A DNA stretch of 64,000 nucleotides from Chionoecetes opilio (GCA_016584305.1 JACEEZ010001805.1:225841-289840), one strand, 5' to 3'; counted from the first letter of the stretch, positions 11,643 through 22,532 are shown. Numbers and translations: made by a program. The notes: generated from the sequence alone by a model not told the origin.

Positions 11643-12610
11643 CATGTTAGCGAACTAGATATGGGTCACACGTGTGTGCATGTGGATCGCGATAAACTCC
11701 CGGAAGGAGAGCACATTGGAGATAGAATTTTGAAACGTTAGTGTTAAAATTAATACCTTTGATCCATCACCAGATTGTTACCCTTTTCTGTATTGTTATT
11801 ACAGGTAACAGGGGTCAACCCAAGTAAGAATACTTACAAGTGTTGGTGACACTGTAGGGAATGATTGCCTCAGAAGTGTAGGTTGATGGGTAGGAGTTCT
11901 TCACCGTCCTAGCCAGACACTTCAAACGGTAGTTTAATACAAGTGGTCGAGCGGTTGTTTATATGGCTTGTTAATATTCAAGTACCAGAACAATAATTAC
12001 AATATATGTATATATCTGTACACTGTGAGGGCGGGTGACAAGTCACGTGTTCCGACGGCCAAGGGAATGGCCGGAACAGCTCAGTGACTCGGTCCGCTGT
12101 CTTCTGTCCTCTCTCCGGCCAGTTGCAGCATATATGGAGGTTTGGCCGGAATCTGACAGGTTCCGGCGTTCATGTCTCTCAGGCCTGTTGTGCTCTTGTC
12201 AGCGTCATCATCCTTGGGCAGTGCGCTGAGATGATACACACACAACTTGTGTGTGCATTCTGGACCCAGGGGCGAGGTGTTTACGTGTTGCCTCAAGACA
12301 CCAGGTTGACTGTCCACGTCATCCTTATAGGCCATGGCGTGATACTTCGTCAACATAACCTCATCAAAAGATGTGTTGCCTCAGACAAGACAGGCGACAC
12401 ACATCCTGTAGCTTAGTTGATAAATTAGTTATATACATATAATCTATACCTATTCAGGATCCTAATATCGCTCGGTCACCTACCCATATCGCGTCCTCGC
12501 GATGGGCTAGACTCTAGAGACATGTACCTAACCTTGTTATATGTGTTCTATGGATTCACGACGTCACTGTCCATATTCCCTTTAAGGTGCCTATACAAAT
12601 TGAGGGCTTT
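11643..12610. other. DNA beyond the envelope relic; possible LTR
   Basis: No gene is recognised. On the minus strand it lies just downstream of the envelope relic, where a 3' LTR is expected. A purine run AAAGGGAAT (complement near 12580) is followed on the minus strand by AGTGAC at about 12568. A matching GTCACT occurs on the minus strand at about 12081-12086. AGT...ACT ends are typical of gypsy-type errantiviral LTRs, but a six-base match is weak and no second LTR copy exists in the window. Confidence 0.3.
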
Positions 12611-14249
12611 CTAGACAACACAGCACAAAGGAATCACAATGATAATAATAAGTACAATAGGAGTAATGATTGAGGGATAATGTACGTAAGGAGTTAAGTA
12701 AACTGATAGGGAATCCTGTATAGCAGCTTTTAAATCCGAGGAGTTAGAAAAAGTGAACTCGGAAAGGCTGTTAGTAATATACTTGATCTTAGAGAAATTT
12801 ACATATTTCAAGCTATCAATGGGAAAAATATTACTAGAAAAATTAGCAGTAAAACCATGGTGGAATGTAGAAGGGAATAGTGTCAGGTTGACGGAGCGCA
12901 CATGACAAGCGACAAGAACCGCGAAGTGACCTGACACTTCCTTGTTTTCAGTGCCTTCAGGGCATACTACAAACACAAAGAAAGGTTTTGTGAAAAAAAA
13001 ATAGTGATGACTGAAAAATGATCGATGAAATATTTCCTTAGGTGCCAGGTGAGTATAAGGGCACAAAGACGGCCATAGAAGCATCTTTCTGGGTTAGCAC
13101 AATTTCACAAACTCCACCCGTTAAGGGCAGAAGGCAAAGAGTGAGGTTGGACAATTAAATAGATTGAGTACTCGGCTTACATTTTTGCAAATCAGATAAA
13201 TGACCAATCGCGTACAACGGCAAGTCTTTGGATATTAAAATAATCGATTGAGGCAAGTTTACAGTCATTAATGTTTCATTCACTGCAAAGGAAACGGTTC
13301 AATTTGATGAACTTTAAATATGTCCGATGATTGAAAGGGTATATGAATGACTATTGCGTCTGACGTCAGCACAGACTCCAGTAAGGATTGTAGTGATGAA
13401 TACCGCGTGAGTCAAATAAGGGTTTTAATTATATTCCTTTTCTCCAATATCTAAAACATGGATAAAGTCTTGACAGGGAAAAGAGAGGAAGTCACCCTTC
13501 CCCGCGCTGCGTCTGCAATGTTCTGTATTATCATTGATTAGCATGCAAAAGAGAAGTTAGCTGTGTTCTCCAGTATGGGTAGTATTTGATTCATTTCCAT
13601 ATTTCCATACATGTCGTTTAAACTGGCTAGCACCTTGTTCATAGTAAATGTTAGTTTATCAACCTACAAGGCAAGATCATTCACATGCATTTCAAGTTTA
13701 GCGATATTCATGCAGTTTAACTGTATGGCTTTATTGTTTGCTGATGCTATGGAAGCTAGCTGATTAAACCTGTTACGTAATTCTTCTACATCCTCATTCA
13801 TAGCCGTTCCAAATATCATGCGTGACAGTTGACCTATACCATCAATGAATTCCCGTTTAGCTCGGTTAGAAACATCAAGGCCGTGGTAGTTGTCTAGGGC
13901 AAGATTGATTATGTCATTGAGGTAAGTCAGCCGTTCACGAAAGAGAGGAAAATAATGGTCTCTATGATAATTTTTGATCCCCCGACCCAATTCGATCTCC
14001 AGGTACATAGGTTTCTTTGGGAGATTATTTTCCAATTGAATTAAAGCTGTGTTCAGTTGCTCCGTGACCTCCCTCAACCTGCTCGGTATCCTCAGAAGAG
14101 CAGTATGGGGGGGGGGGGTACGTAACCCACAACACATCCTCCACCAGGGAGACTCGACCCAAGTGGGCAACGAGGGCTACAGGCTTGAGATGTGAAGGGT
14201 TCAGAGCCAGAGTAGAGCTCATGGTGAAGAGATATATGAAGGCAAACAT
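12611..14249 (-). pseudogene. env: broken envelope glycoprotein of an errantivirus-like Ty3/Gypsy element
   Basis: Reading leftwards from 14249, a frame begins with a hydrophobic signal-peptide-like start (MFAFIYLFTMSST). After a shift at the G/C homopolymer near 14104-14117, a 168-codon frame (14170-13664) contains RAKR (its residues 103-106), followed directly by FIDGIGQLSRMIFGT. A furin-type cleavage site before a fusion-peptide region of this form is the hallmark of baculovirus F-like envelopes carried by insect errantiviruses. A further frame, 13084-12611, ends with a strongly hydrophobic segment (IITPIVLIIIIVI), the expected membrane anchor near the C-terminus. Section 13085-13663 between them is degraded. 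At least two frame breaks separate the parts, so it is a non-functional relic. The relation to F-like proteins is from motif recognition, not a search. Confidence 0.75.
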
Positions 14250-14436
14250 GTCTGGAACAAAAACAAGCTATTAGCAACAAACTATTTGTTACCAGAGCGA
14301 AGGTTATAAGCATGCGGTGGGTTAGTTGGAAGAGTTGAGTTATCATTAGTCAGACGAGTAGCATTGCTCACTGGTGCAGTTTCTACTAAGGTTAAATCAG
14401 GCTTTGCACTGGTCTTTTTAAGTCTGTCACTGTGTA

Positions 14437-15685
14437 CTACCTCCAATGTAGTAACCAAGGATCAAATATCTCAAACTTATGACCTTGTAATTGTTTTAAC
14501 ACCAGGCGTGGTCCCACAAATTTAGGAGACAATTTTGAGTGTCTCTCGGGTACTCTAATCATTACAAAGTCACCTACTTGTACAGTAACAGGAGAAGAAC
14601 GCTTGTGTTGTTGGGAGCACATAGCAGCTTTTGAAACTAGCAGTCTGTCTTTTACATCTTTATGGATGTCTGAGAAAACCTGTAATTGGCTCTTAGCATA
14701 ATCATCAATATTATACACAGGTTGTTGAGGACTACCTAGCAAGTCATAAGGGAGTCTTTTCTCTATCCCAAAATCTATGTAATACGGGGATTGTCCTGTG
14801 ACTCGCAAACGCTACTATTTATGCTAGCTGCTACATGTGGTAACAATCTTCCCAATTTTCTAGTAAGCCACTGACAGCCGTGCGCAAAATTTCTAGGATT
14901 TTCCTATGGTGCGCTCCACAAGGCCGTTACTGGCGGGGTGATATGTTGCCACAAAGGTTTCACTTATGTTAAACATTTTGCAAATTTCACTCAGAAGTGC
15001 GTTGCGAAACTCCGCCCCGTTGTCACTCAATAATACTCGAGGTGTCGAGTAGGGACAAAATAGATTGGCTATGAGGGCGTGAGCAACCGCACGGGCAGTT
15101 TATCCTTTAATGGGCCATTACAACGTACCTAGACAAGTGATCTACACATACTAAGAGTACTTGGAACCCTGATGGCTAGCGGGAAGCTGAAGTAGGTCTA
15201 TTGCAACTACGTCCATGGTCGTTCCGGGGAGGATATTTAAAATCGATGCTGGCTTAGGCACCGTCCCTTTGTGCTGGGCGCATTTCACACACTTTGCTAC
15301 ATACGCGTCTATGTCTACACGCATGGTCGGCCAAAAATAACTTCTACGGGCCGCAGTAAGGGTTCGCTCCTTCCCTGGATGACCGGCAATAACCGCATCA
15401 TGAATTAATTTTAATACCACAGGTACATATGACTCGGGTATCACAAATTGTGCCACAGGATCTGCTTTTTGAGGCCAATATCTACAAAGCACACCGTCTA
15501 AGGACAAAAAAAATTGTGAGAAAGAATGGTTAATTTGGTAAATTTGATCATCACCTGATTCCAGAGCATATATGACCTTGTTCCACATGTCATGTTGACG
15601 CTGGGCATTGGCTAATTCATGAATGGCTAAATTTTGTAAAACAGGGGATGTTTCTCCCACGGATCCTACTGGTACATTCCTGCAG
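14437..15685 (-). pseudogene. pol: Ty3/Gypsy integrase relic (pol 3' end)
   Basis: The frame 15660-15151 encodes the end of a polyprotein with an HHCC zinc-binding domain. H87 and H94, then C124 and C127 (HX6H...CX2C), lie around AGHPGKERTL and YFWPTMR. The catalytic core that follows is split by frame breaks near 15150 and 15070-15110, but core motifs (VCVDHLSRY, LLSDNGAEF, HPASNG) remain readable between about 15145 and 14905. After another break, the frame 14808-14437 holds the C-terminal region with GDFVMIRVPERHSKLSPKF, typical of Gypsy integrases. Reverse transcriptase, protease and gag are absent. The element is cut off near 15685 by the repeat that starts GGATTCAGCAAAC. The envelope relic follows about 190 bases later in the same orientation, as in errantiviruses. 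Confidence 0.85.
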
Positions 15686-15688
15686 CTG

Positions 15689-16097
15689 GATTCAGCAAAC
15701 CATTTACGAGGTTATGGATGGATTCAGCAAACCATTTACGAGGTAAGACTCTGGTAAATTTCCTCGTACCTCCCTGCACATGGCACGACCCTATTCAGCA
15801 AACACTTACGATATTGCAAGTATCCTCGTAACCTACGAGTGGTCCCTGTGTCTAGTAGCGGCTACCAGAAGGTTTACCAGACATATTAGCGGGAAGGAAC
15901 ACAGTCTCCTGTAGCTGATTTCATCATCTAGCTACTTATATAGGTAAGTTCTGATAGTGAATACTAATTTGTGATCATTTATATTGTTGCAAGAGTAGGG
16001 ACATGTATACTAATAACCGAAATAAGTGCAACAGGCCGTGCAATGGACACTATAAGTTACCCTGTGATTGTGTCCTTGTCGCGCGATATTGTGCCAT
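15689..16097 (+). repeat. direct-repeat block, copy 1
   Basis: It starts GGATTCAGCAAACCATTTAC and runs to just before the N at 16098. The stretch 15716-16097 is repeated almost exactly at 16422-16797. The first 25 bases are also duplicated locally (15689 and 15719). Only about five differences were seen between the copies. Motifs such as TTCAGCAAACACTTACGATA and CTCGTAACCTACGAG recur, more diverged, on the opposite strand at 23217-23365. The block is therefore a dispersed MITE-like repeat. Confidence 0.85.
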
Positions 16098-16313
16098 NCA
16101 CCTTGGGGCCATTGTTTTTCTTATATACTTACTTTAAAAAAAATTGGTTACAAGCCACCCACACGAGAGCCAGATTGGTCAACTAAAGGGTAATATGACT
16201 ACAATAAATGTAAACACAGCAGAACAAGACAATTCTAATTTCAGAGGCAGCTCGAAAGCTCGAAATTTCGAGTATGAGAGAGAGAGAAGAGAGAAGGAGA
16301 GAGAGAGAGAGAC

Positions 16314-16356
<43 letters not shown>

Positions 16357-16421
16357 AAAGAAAGATGATCCTCAGGAGGCTACAGGTGGGGTGGATGTCG
16401 AGCCACTCGAGGCGCCCTGTG
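16098..16421. other. segment between direct repeats, with one N and a GA microsatellite
   Basis: It begins with the single undetermined base of the window at 16098. It contains an imperfect (GA)n run at 16273-16355 and no gene. The Glu/Arg open frames here are translated microsatellite. Confidence 0.8.
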
Positions 16422-16797
16422 GATGGATTCAGCAAACCATTTACGAGGTAAGACTCTGGTAAATTTCCTCGTACCTCCCTGCACATGGCACGACCCTATT
16501 CAGCAAACACTTACGATATTGCAAGTATCCTCGTAACCTACGAGTGGTCCTTGTATCTAGTAGCGGCTACCAGAAGGTTTACCAGACATATTAGCGGGAA
16601 GGAACACAGTCTCCTGTAGCTGATTTCATCATCTAGCTACTTATATAGGTAAGTTCTAATAGTGAATACTAATTTGTGATCATTTATATTGTTGCAAGAG
16701 TAGGGACATGTATACTAATAACCGAAATAAGTGCAACAGGCCGTGCAATGGACACTATAAGTTACCCTGTGATTGTGTCCTTGTCGGCGATATTGTG
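16422..16797 (+). repeat. direct-repeat block, copy 2
   Basis: Near-identical to 15716-16097, displaced by 706 bases. The differences include CCTTGTATCTAG for CCCTGTGTCTAG, CTAATAG for CTGATAG and GTCGGCGAT for GTCGCGCGAT. After 16797 the sequence continues differently from copy 1, whose end coincides with the N. Confidence 0.85.
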
Positions 16798-16847
16798 TCG
16801 TCATTTTAAGCACTGTCTTGATGTTCCACACTGCCACAGTTCATATG

Positions 16848-16988
16848 ATCGTGTGTGGTGGGGCTGGCAACATGTGGTGGGGCTGGCAACATGTGGCAGG
16901 CAGGTGTGGTGTGTGGTGTGTTGGGGCTGACAACATGGGTCAGGCCTGAGGTGTGGTGGCTGGTGGGGCTGGCAACATGTGTCAGGCA
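16848..16988 (+). repeat. short minisatellite, GTGGGGCTGGCAACATGTG unit
   Basis: Four copies of a GGGGCTGGCAACATGTG-type unit are spaced irregularly, with GGTGTGGTGTGTGG filler. It is not coding. Confidence 0.75.
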
Positions 16989-17395
16989 GTAAGCATCGTC
17001 ATTACACATCCTGTCCAGTGTCTAGAATATATAAAATATGATAAAACAACAGCCCACAGCACCGAAAGTGCAGCGCGTTACCGCCGTAAGTCTCCAATAT
17101 CGCCTGTGTTAATCTCGCATCACAATTCACCTCCTGTGATTTATGTGTTAACCCTATTTCAGGTCAGGAGTCATGATGGGTCAGGGTCACTAATCCCACG
17201 GTCCCACCACGTCTATCCACTCCTGCCCATCGCTACGTACATCTCTCCAGTATTCCCGTAAGTGTTTTTTGTTTGTTGGTTAATCTGTTAATTACCTCAC
17301 CAAGTAGTAACTAAAGGTACCACTAAAAGAGATCCATAGGTTGCATGATTAACTACGTCCTTCAAGACTTTTAAGATAGGCAGCCGGGTACCTGG
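16989..17395. other. unassigned DNA
   Basis: No gene or repeat is recognised. Confidence 0.5.
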
Positions 17396-17445
17396 AACTG
17401 TCGCCGATCGGAACACTCGCCGCCGTCGTCGAGTGTTCCAATTCT
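17396..17445. repeat. TCGCCGA foldback, short copy
   Basis: GGAACTGTCGCCGATCGGAA leads into a hairpin with perfect 10-base arms: GGAACACTCG at 17410-17419 and CGAGTGTTCC at 17430-17439. The GGAACTGTCGCCGA end is shared with 22271, 22443 and 39930. Confidence 0.7.
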
Positions 17446-17737
17446 TGATATTACAGGACCCAATATATACATTTAATCAGGTTTTACCCGTGTTTCTGCA
17501 CCCAGGGATGAAATACCAGCAATAGCTTGATCATTTAGGTTAAGATAGGTGCCAATGTCCAGGTTGGGTTTTAGATTAACCACGTCGGCGAGAGTATAAA
17601 ACGGCAGCCGAGGAATGGACACTGATCAGAGAAAGGGAAGCCTGTGACACTATAAATAGTTTTAAAAGGCAGGGAACTGAAGGGATTTGTAAGAAGTGTG
17701 AGGGGGAGGATTAGTTACAGCTATTAGAAAAAGGTAA

Positions 17738-17797
17738 TAGGTAAGTTCTGATGGTGAATACTAATTTGTGATCATTTATGTTTTTGCAAGAGTAGGG
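17738..17797 (+). repeat. third, partial copy of the 15.7-kb repeat
   Basis: TAGGTAAGTTCTGATGGTGA and ATTTGTGATCATTTATG...GCAAGAGTAGGG match positions about 15945-16000 of copy 1. The match stops where the MITE at 17801 begins. The sequence on the far side of the MITE does not resume the repeat. Confidence 0.75.
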
Positions 17798-17800
17798 TTA

Positions 17801-18351
17801 TAATGGACGAGAACTTCGCGGTCGTTTTCAGAGACACCGACTAATTTTTCCTGGCCTACAATAGGGGCTTTTTCTAATGGAGATACGTAGTTTTATTTTC
17901 CGGAACTCCATTATAAAAAAAAATTCATCACCGAATTTTATGCAAGGTTAAGGTTAGGTTTCACCTATAATGTTAGGTTAGGTATACTTAGAGGTTAAGG
18001 TTAGGTAAAGTTTCATTAAAACCTATAAGGTTAAGTTAGGTTAGGTATACGTAGTGGTTAAGGTTAGGTTAGGTTTCATTAAGACCTATAAGGTTAGGTT
18101 TGGTATGTTCTATTCAATTACTTCCCTGTTATCTGAGACCCTGACTGACGGCCAAGTTTTAGTGCTTTTTCTGATCGAGACAGTGTTTTTAATGGAAACG
18201 GCGACCATAAAATTCTGTGATGAATTATTATTTTTTTTTTAAATATGGGTTTCCGGAAAACAAAACTATCTCCTTTAGAAAAAACACCTATTGTAGGCCA
18301 GTAAAAATTAGTCGGTGTCTCTGAAAACGAAAGCGAAGTCCTCGTCCATTA
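17801..18351. mobile_element. Harbinger-like MITE, copy 1, with TTAGG core
   Basis: A 551-base element with inverted ends of about 140 bases. Left TAATGGACGAGAACTTCGCG and right CGAAGTCCTCGTCCATTA are complementary, as are the inner CAGAGACACCGACTAATTTT and its partner near 18300. It is flanked by TTA on both sides (17798-17800 and 18352-18354). A TWA target duplication is characteristic of PIF/Harbinger. The centre (17940-18105) is a GGTTAAGGTTAGGTTAGG-type array broken by GGTATACTTAG and TTTCATTAAAACCTATAAGG. It encodes no protein and would need a transposase in trans. Confidence 0.85.
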
Positions 18352-18354
18352 TTA

Positions 18355-18824
18355 CCGGGGTCTGGTAATGGGGTTCTGACATTTATGTCAGGAGAGTACA
18401 ATAGGGAGTCTTGGTTGAAACTGCATATTTACCAATATTTATTACAAGTGTAAATACTAATGGTTATGGATAGATAAAACTTTAAATTTCTTCAGTAAAA
18501 ACACCAACATTACTGAGGGTATGTGTAACTCTTGTTTATGGTATATTATTGTGTAACACCAGCTGGGTTTTTTTTTGGGGGGGGGGTAACCTTTCTCAAG
18601 TTCATTTCAATGTAATTAGAGTTAGGTTAGTTCCTCCGGTATTATTCCAGATGAACACCGAATTCACTTTGGTGTACGAAACTATTTTTTTCTGGCGAGT
18701 TTTTATGTGTTTTGGATTATTTTGCTAACCGTTTCTGTCGCAAAATACTTTTTTTCTTTTACTTAGGTAAAGGTTGAGTTAGGCATAGGTATGGTTAGGT
18801 TAGATATGGTAAGGTTACGGGTTA
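18355..18824. other. unassigned DNA
   Basis: No gene is seen. A short piece at 18395-18425 (AATAGGGAGTCTTGGTTGAA) is the terminus of the repeat family that also ends at about 59860. Confidence 0.5.
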
Positions 18825-18858
18825 CGTGGTTGGCTCGGGTAAATCCGAGCCAACCACG
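18825..18858. repeat. perfect 14-bp stem hairpin
   Basis: CGTGGTTGGCTCGG and CCGAGCCAACCACG are separated by six bases. A second small hairpin, AGTCGGCACCGACT, lies at about 18896-18909. No terminator or RNA gene can be argued from these alone. Confidence 0.7.
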
Positions 18859-19603
18859 CCAATTTTGGAGCTTCAGCCCCCGCAAAATGGGCTGCAGTCG
18901 GCACCGACTGGATTGACTGGAGCAAGTCCTGTCGTGGAGATGTGAACGGGCTTTTAGGGGACCATAAACTAACCCTTTTTTTCACTTAATAATAGAAAAT
19001 AACGGTAGATAATGGGTTCTCATCATCTAAAAGAATAATTAATAAATACGTAAATGGAGAAAGAAAAGCTGATCAACCCGGATAAATATTTTGCTTAATC
19101 AAACCAAAACATAAGATAAGATCAAGTAGGTCAGTCCATATGCTTATATTGTTTGTTGATTATAGGTGGTGAGCAAGAGTGAGTGAAAATTTTATCGGTT
19201 TTAAGAATGAATGTCTCGCCCACCAGTAACAATTAACTATAGCCGTATTAGCATTCATACACAACCTACCTAACTTTATATAGTAGTATAATATGAAAAA
19301 ACCCACACTAAAATAAAATATATAGTGAATATTCTTACCATATAAATTACTTTTAACTATTTAGGTTAAATAAGCAATGTGGGAGACATCTTAGATAGGG
19401 AAGTGATAGGATAGGTGAGTGATAATTGGTTAATGTAGGATATTTAATATTCAGGTTTAATAATTAGCATTCAAGCTTTTTAAATTTCCATAACCTTGGG
19501 CTTTTTTCTTATGAACTGTTCGTGCATCTAACTAAAACCTGCCATATCAAACCATACCTATTAAAATAATAACTTTTTTCAGCTATCATGGAATTCTTGT
19601 GGC

Positions 19604-19872
19604 AATGGAACACGACAGGCTGCACTTGGAAAGGGTCTTCAGAGTCGGCTTGATCCTCTAGAGTCTAGATTTTCAGTGACAACCACCACCTACGGTATTA
19701 CCACCTACCCTCCCATGAGATCCTGCAGCTCTGTGAGGAGATTGGGCCACAGCTTTCCAGACCCACCAATAGGACTGTAGCAATTCAATCCACACTCAAG
19801 TCTTGGTTGCCCTGCACTTCTTTGCTAGTGAATCATTCCAGTGTGTTAGGTGACACTGTTGCTCTTAGTTAG
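19604..19872 (+). pseudogene. HARBI1-like (PIF/Harbinger) nuclease relic
   Basis: The translation gives LPSHEILQLCEEIGPQLSRP followed by TNRTVAI. After a one-base shift near 19799 it reads VLVALHFFASESFQ and then VLGDTV. Before it, HLERVFRVGLDPLESRF fits the usual lead-in of this family. This is the N-terminal region of HARBI1-type transposases, ahead of the DDE residues, which are not present. One frame break and several poor residues show it is dead. It lies between two MITEs with TWA duplications, the target preference of this superfamily. It may have come from a related autonomous element, though their ends could not be matched. Confidence 0.7.
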
Positions 19873-20799
19873 ATTACTTAAATTCCCCATACTCCATAAT
19901 AGCTGACAACAAAAACAGGTTTAAAATCCAACTTAAGTAATGCATACCTAAATCAAGTACTTATGTACTATACTCAGTGGTATTTCAAAATATAACTTTT
20001 CTTATTTCATCCACTGCTATTCTAATAACTGCTCATCAGCTTCAACTATTTCAACTTAATTATCAGCAAGAAATTATGTTGGATATGTCTTGTCTTTTCC
20101 TGTTTGTATAAAAGTGAGACTACTACAGTGTTGAAATCATCATTTTGAATTTTAATATTATCAGTATATTATAGTTGTAAAGTTGTTTGATCGAAATGTA
20201 AGCGTTTGAATTTTAGCTGTACGTACAAGGTTATTGGAAGTACTGAATCATAACTCAGCGACTCGGAGTACTAAAATTGAATTTTGAATATGCTAAATTT
20301 TTGTCGTATACCGATTCTGTATGGCCTCACAACGATCATGACCCCCCCTTAGCTGTACGGGCTCTCTGCGCTTGCCAAAATCATGGGCTACACAGAAAAA
20401 ATTTACCTTGCATGCCACCCCACCCCTCCTTGTCAACTTTGTGGTTACGTCACTGACAATGTCATTATGATTTCATTATATGTTAGACATTTTTGAGTAA
20501 TTCCCTTCCAAATATCACTTCATACACGGTGGAAGAACTATTTCCCTAAGGCACCTGCGCATTTTTTTATCTACCCTAAATAACTCGAACCTAACAACTT
20601 TAAAAACTATGGGAAAGATTCGTTACAGTGACCCTCGCCATTTTCAGACGAAACTATATTTTTCTGATAGAATATGCTGTTTTAAGAGAATCTGACCTTT
20701 GTTTTTTTGTGACAATCACTAGATTCTTTTTTACCCTCTAGACCCCCCCTGTAAAAAACTAGTGATCACTAGTTTTTTTTCAATTTCAAAGTAAGATAA
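19873..20799. other. unassigned AT-rich DNA with a 26-bp palindrome
   Basis: No gene is recognised. Positions 20753-20778 form a perfect palindrome centred on TAGTGATCACTA, flanked by A6 and T6. The rest is AT-rich. Confidence 0.55.
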
Positions 20800-21390
20800 A
20801 AATGAACGAGGACTGCGCGGTCATTTTCCTTAGACACTGACTAGTTTTTCTTTGCCTAAAATTAGTGCTTTTTTCAGATATTCTTATTTCCGGAAACCCA
20901 TTTTTTTTTTTTTTTTTTTTTTTGTCACCAAAACCTACGTTACGTTTCCATTGTTAACAATGTATCTCATTCAGAAAAAGCACTAAAACTTGGCCGGAAA
21001 AAATAAACTTTTGTCTCAGAAAACAGAGAAGTAACGGAATTGTACGGAAACAAGTGATTCCCGCCCCGCATTCGCCAGCCGCCGAGTGATCCGCTCTGCC
21101 TAGAATATTATTATAAAGAGACCCTAGCTCGGCACCGCCCTGCCGGGACCCATTATTACCTTAACCGAACTGAACCTAACCTCCCCCTCGGCCCCCTGGC
21201 GGGATTATTAAACTCACCCGAACCTTTTAACCTAACCTAAAGGTTAGGGGCTATATAATTTCTACAATATGTATATAAGTTTTGAAGGTTATCCGGAAGT
21301 TGATTAAAACTGCGCAGCATACTGAACAAAAAATAATACAGAAAACATAAGTAGTAACGGCGGTAGCAACCGCGCAGTTCTCGTCCATTA
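20800..21390. mobile_element. Harbinger-like MITE, copy 2
   Basis: A 591-base relative of the element at 17801. Left AAATGAACGAGGACTGCGCG pairs with right CGCGCAGTTCTCGTCCATTA. The left inner part (GACACTGACTAGTTTTTC, then CCTAAAATTAGTGCTTTTTT) matches the first copy. TAA flanks both ends (20797-20799 and 21391-21393). The interior differs: it has a T tract at 20907-20925, a GC-rich section and AACCTAACCTAA at about 21229. No coding capacity. Confidence 0.8.
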
Positions 21391-21393
21391 TAA

Positions 21394-22258
21394 CCCAATA
21401 CTCTCCTGACAACTGTGGGGGACGGGGGGGGGGGGTGCGCAGAACCTCCTGCTAGTTAACTAACCTAACCTGGGCATTGATCACGTAACCTAACATCAGT
21501 GGGAGGTTTTCGCCCCTTCCCAGATCCCCCTTGAGTTATTTTTAATTTCGGTAAATTTCTAGTGTTTGCCCACACTCTCCCACTTCCCCCAAACAAGTTT
21601 GGGGACCTGTGGGAATACGGGGTTTTCGGGAGGGGAACAAATTATGCGTCGGAAACACATAATTTAAGAGTTGTGTAGGGGGCTAAAATTCCCTAATCTA
21701 GGGTAATTTCCTTATATCTAGAGAAATTTGCATAACCAAAATTAACCTAACGTAGCCAAATTTAACCTAACCTAGCTGGGGCTTGACCCACCGATAACCT
21801 AACCTAAGCTAACCTAACCAAAGCTAACCTAACCAAATCTAATCTAATCTAACCAAATTAACTTATCCTAGCCTAACCAAATCTAACCTAACCTCCTAGC
21901 GAGGGTTTGGGAGGGTGTTCTCGACACTTCGGTCATCATTCTGTGAGGATCGTCAGGTTCACACGTCTCTGGACTCGGAAGAAATCCAATACATTTTCCG
22001 TAGATCTAGGGAATTTTTTTAACACTCCTAACTCAAAAACTATGTGGTTGCAATGCATATTTTTTTTACCACAGCCAAATATCCCGCATTCCCCCAGGTC
22101 CCCAAGCCTGATTTGTGAGAGAGGGGGGGTATGGGCAAACACTAGAATAATACCTTAATTTCCGACGGCTGTTGTAGGTGTTATAATTACTCCTTCTGAT
22201 AAGAACGAAACGTTCAGTAAAACCACCACCGATCGTGTGTTGGTTTAAACTGCACATA
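21394..22258. mobile_element. composite TIR element with TTAGG core, copy 1
   Basis: It starts inside the CCAATACTCTCCTGA family and ends TTGGTTTAAACTGCACATAT at about 22258. Within it, 21556-22147 has inverted ends of about 170 bases: left CTAGTGTTTGCCCACACTCT and GGGGACCTGTGGGAATACGG, against right CCGCATTCCCCCAGGTCCCC and GGGCAAACACTAG. The centre (about 21735-21895) is an array of AACCTAACCTAAGCTAACC-like pentamers. The same architecture recurs at 41012-42041. The left outer terminus is missing here, because the element directly abuts the MITE ending at 21390. No proteins. Confidence 0.75.
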
Positions 22259-22270
22259 TAGCCGGTTTAT

Positions 22271-22352
22271 GGAACTGTCGCCGAAACGCCAACCGAAAAC
22301 TCTCGCCGACAGGGGAACACTCGCCGACGTGGAAATTTTCGGCGACAGTTCC
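22271..22352. repeat. TCGCCGA foldback with 16-bp perfect arms
   Basis: GGAACTGTCGCCGAAA (22271-22286) and TTTCGGCGACAGTTCC (22337-22352) are exact reverse complements. TCTCGCCGACA and CTCGCCGACGT repeats lie between them. Only 82 bases long. Confidence 0.8.
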
Positions 22353-22442
22353 ACTGGTAAGGACCGTTCACTAACCTAACCTTGATATTGGTCAACTAGC
22401 CAACATAACCTAACCACATAACCTAACTCAAGATCAAGAACT

Positions 22443-22532
22443 AGAATTGTCGCCAGAAATAGGAACACACGCCGACATGAAAAATCGGAACATTGGCCGA
22501 CGTCGGCGAGAGTTCCTATCGGCGACAGTTCC
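22443..22532. repeat. TCGCCGA foldback, second adjacent copy
   Basis: AGAATTGTCGCCAGAAATAG at the left pairs imperfectly with CTATCGGCGACAGTTCC at the right. An inner CGCCGACATG...GGCCGACGTCGGCG lies between. About 90 bases separate it from the previous copy. Confidence 0.75.

Noticed and set aside
12084..12416. 110-codon open frame on the plus strand
   Set aside because: No domain; it lies antisense in the probable LTR region of the envelope-bearing element.
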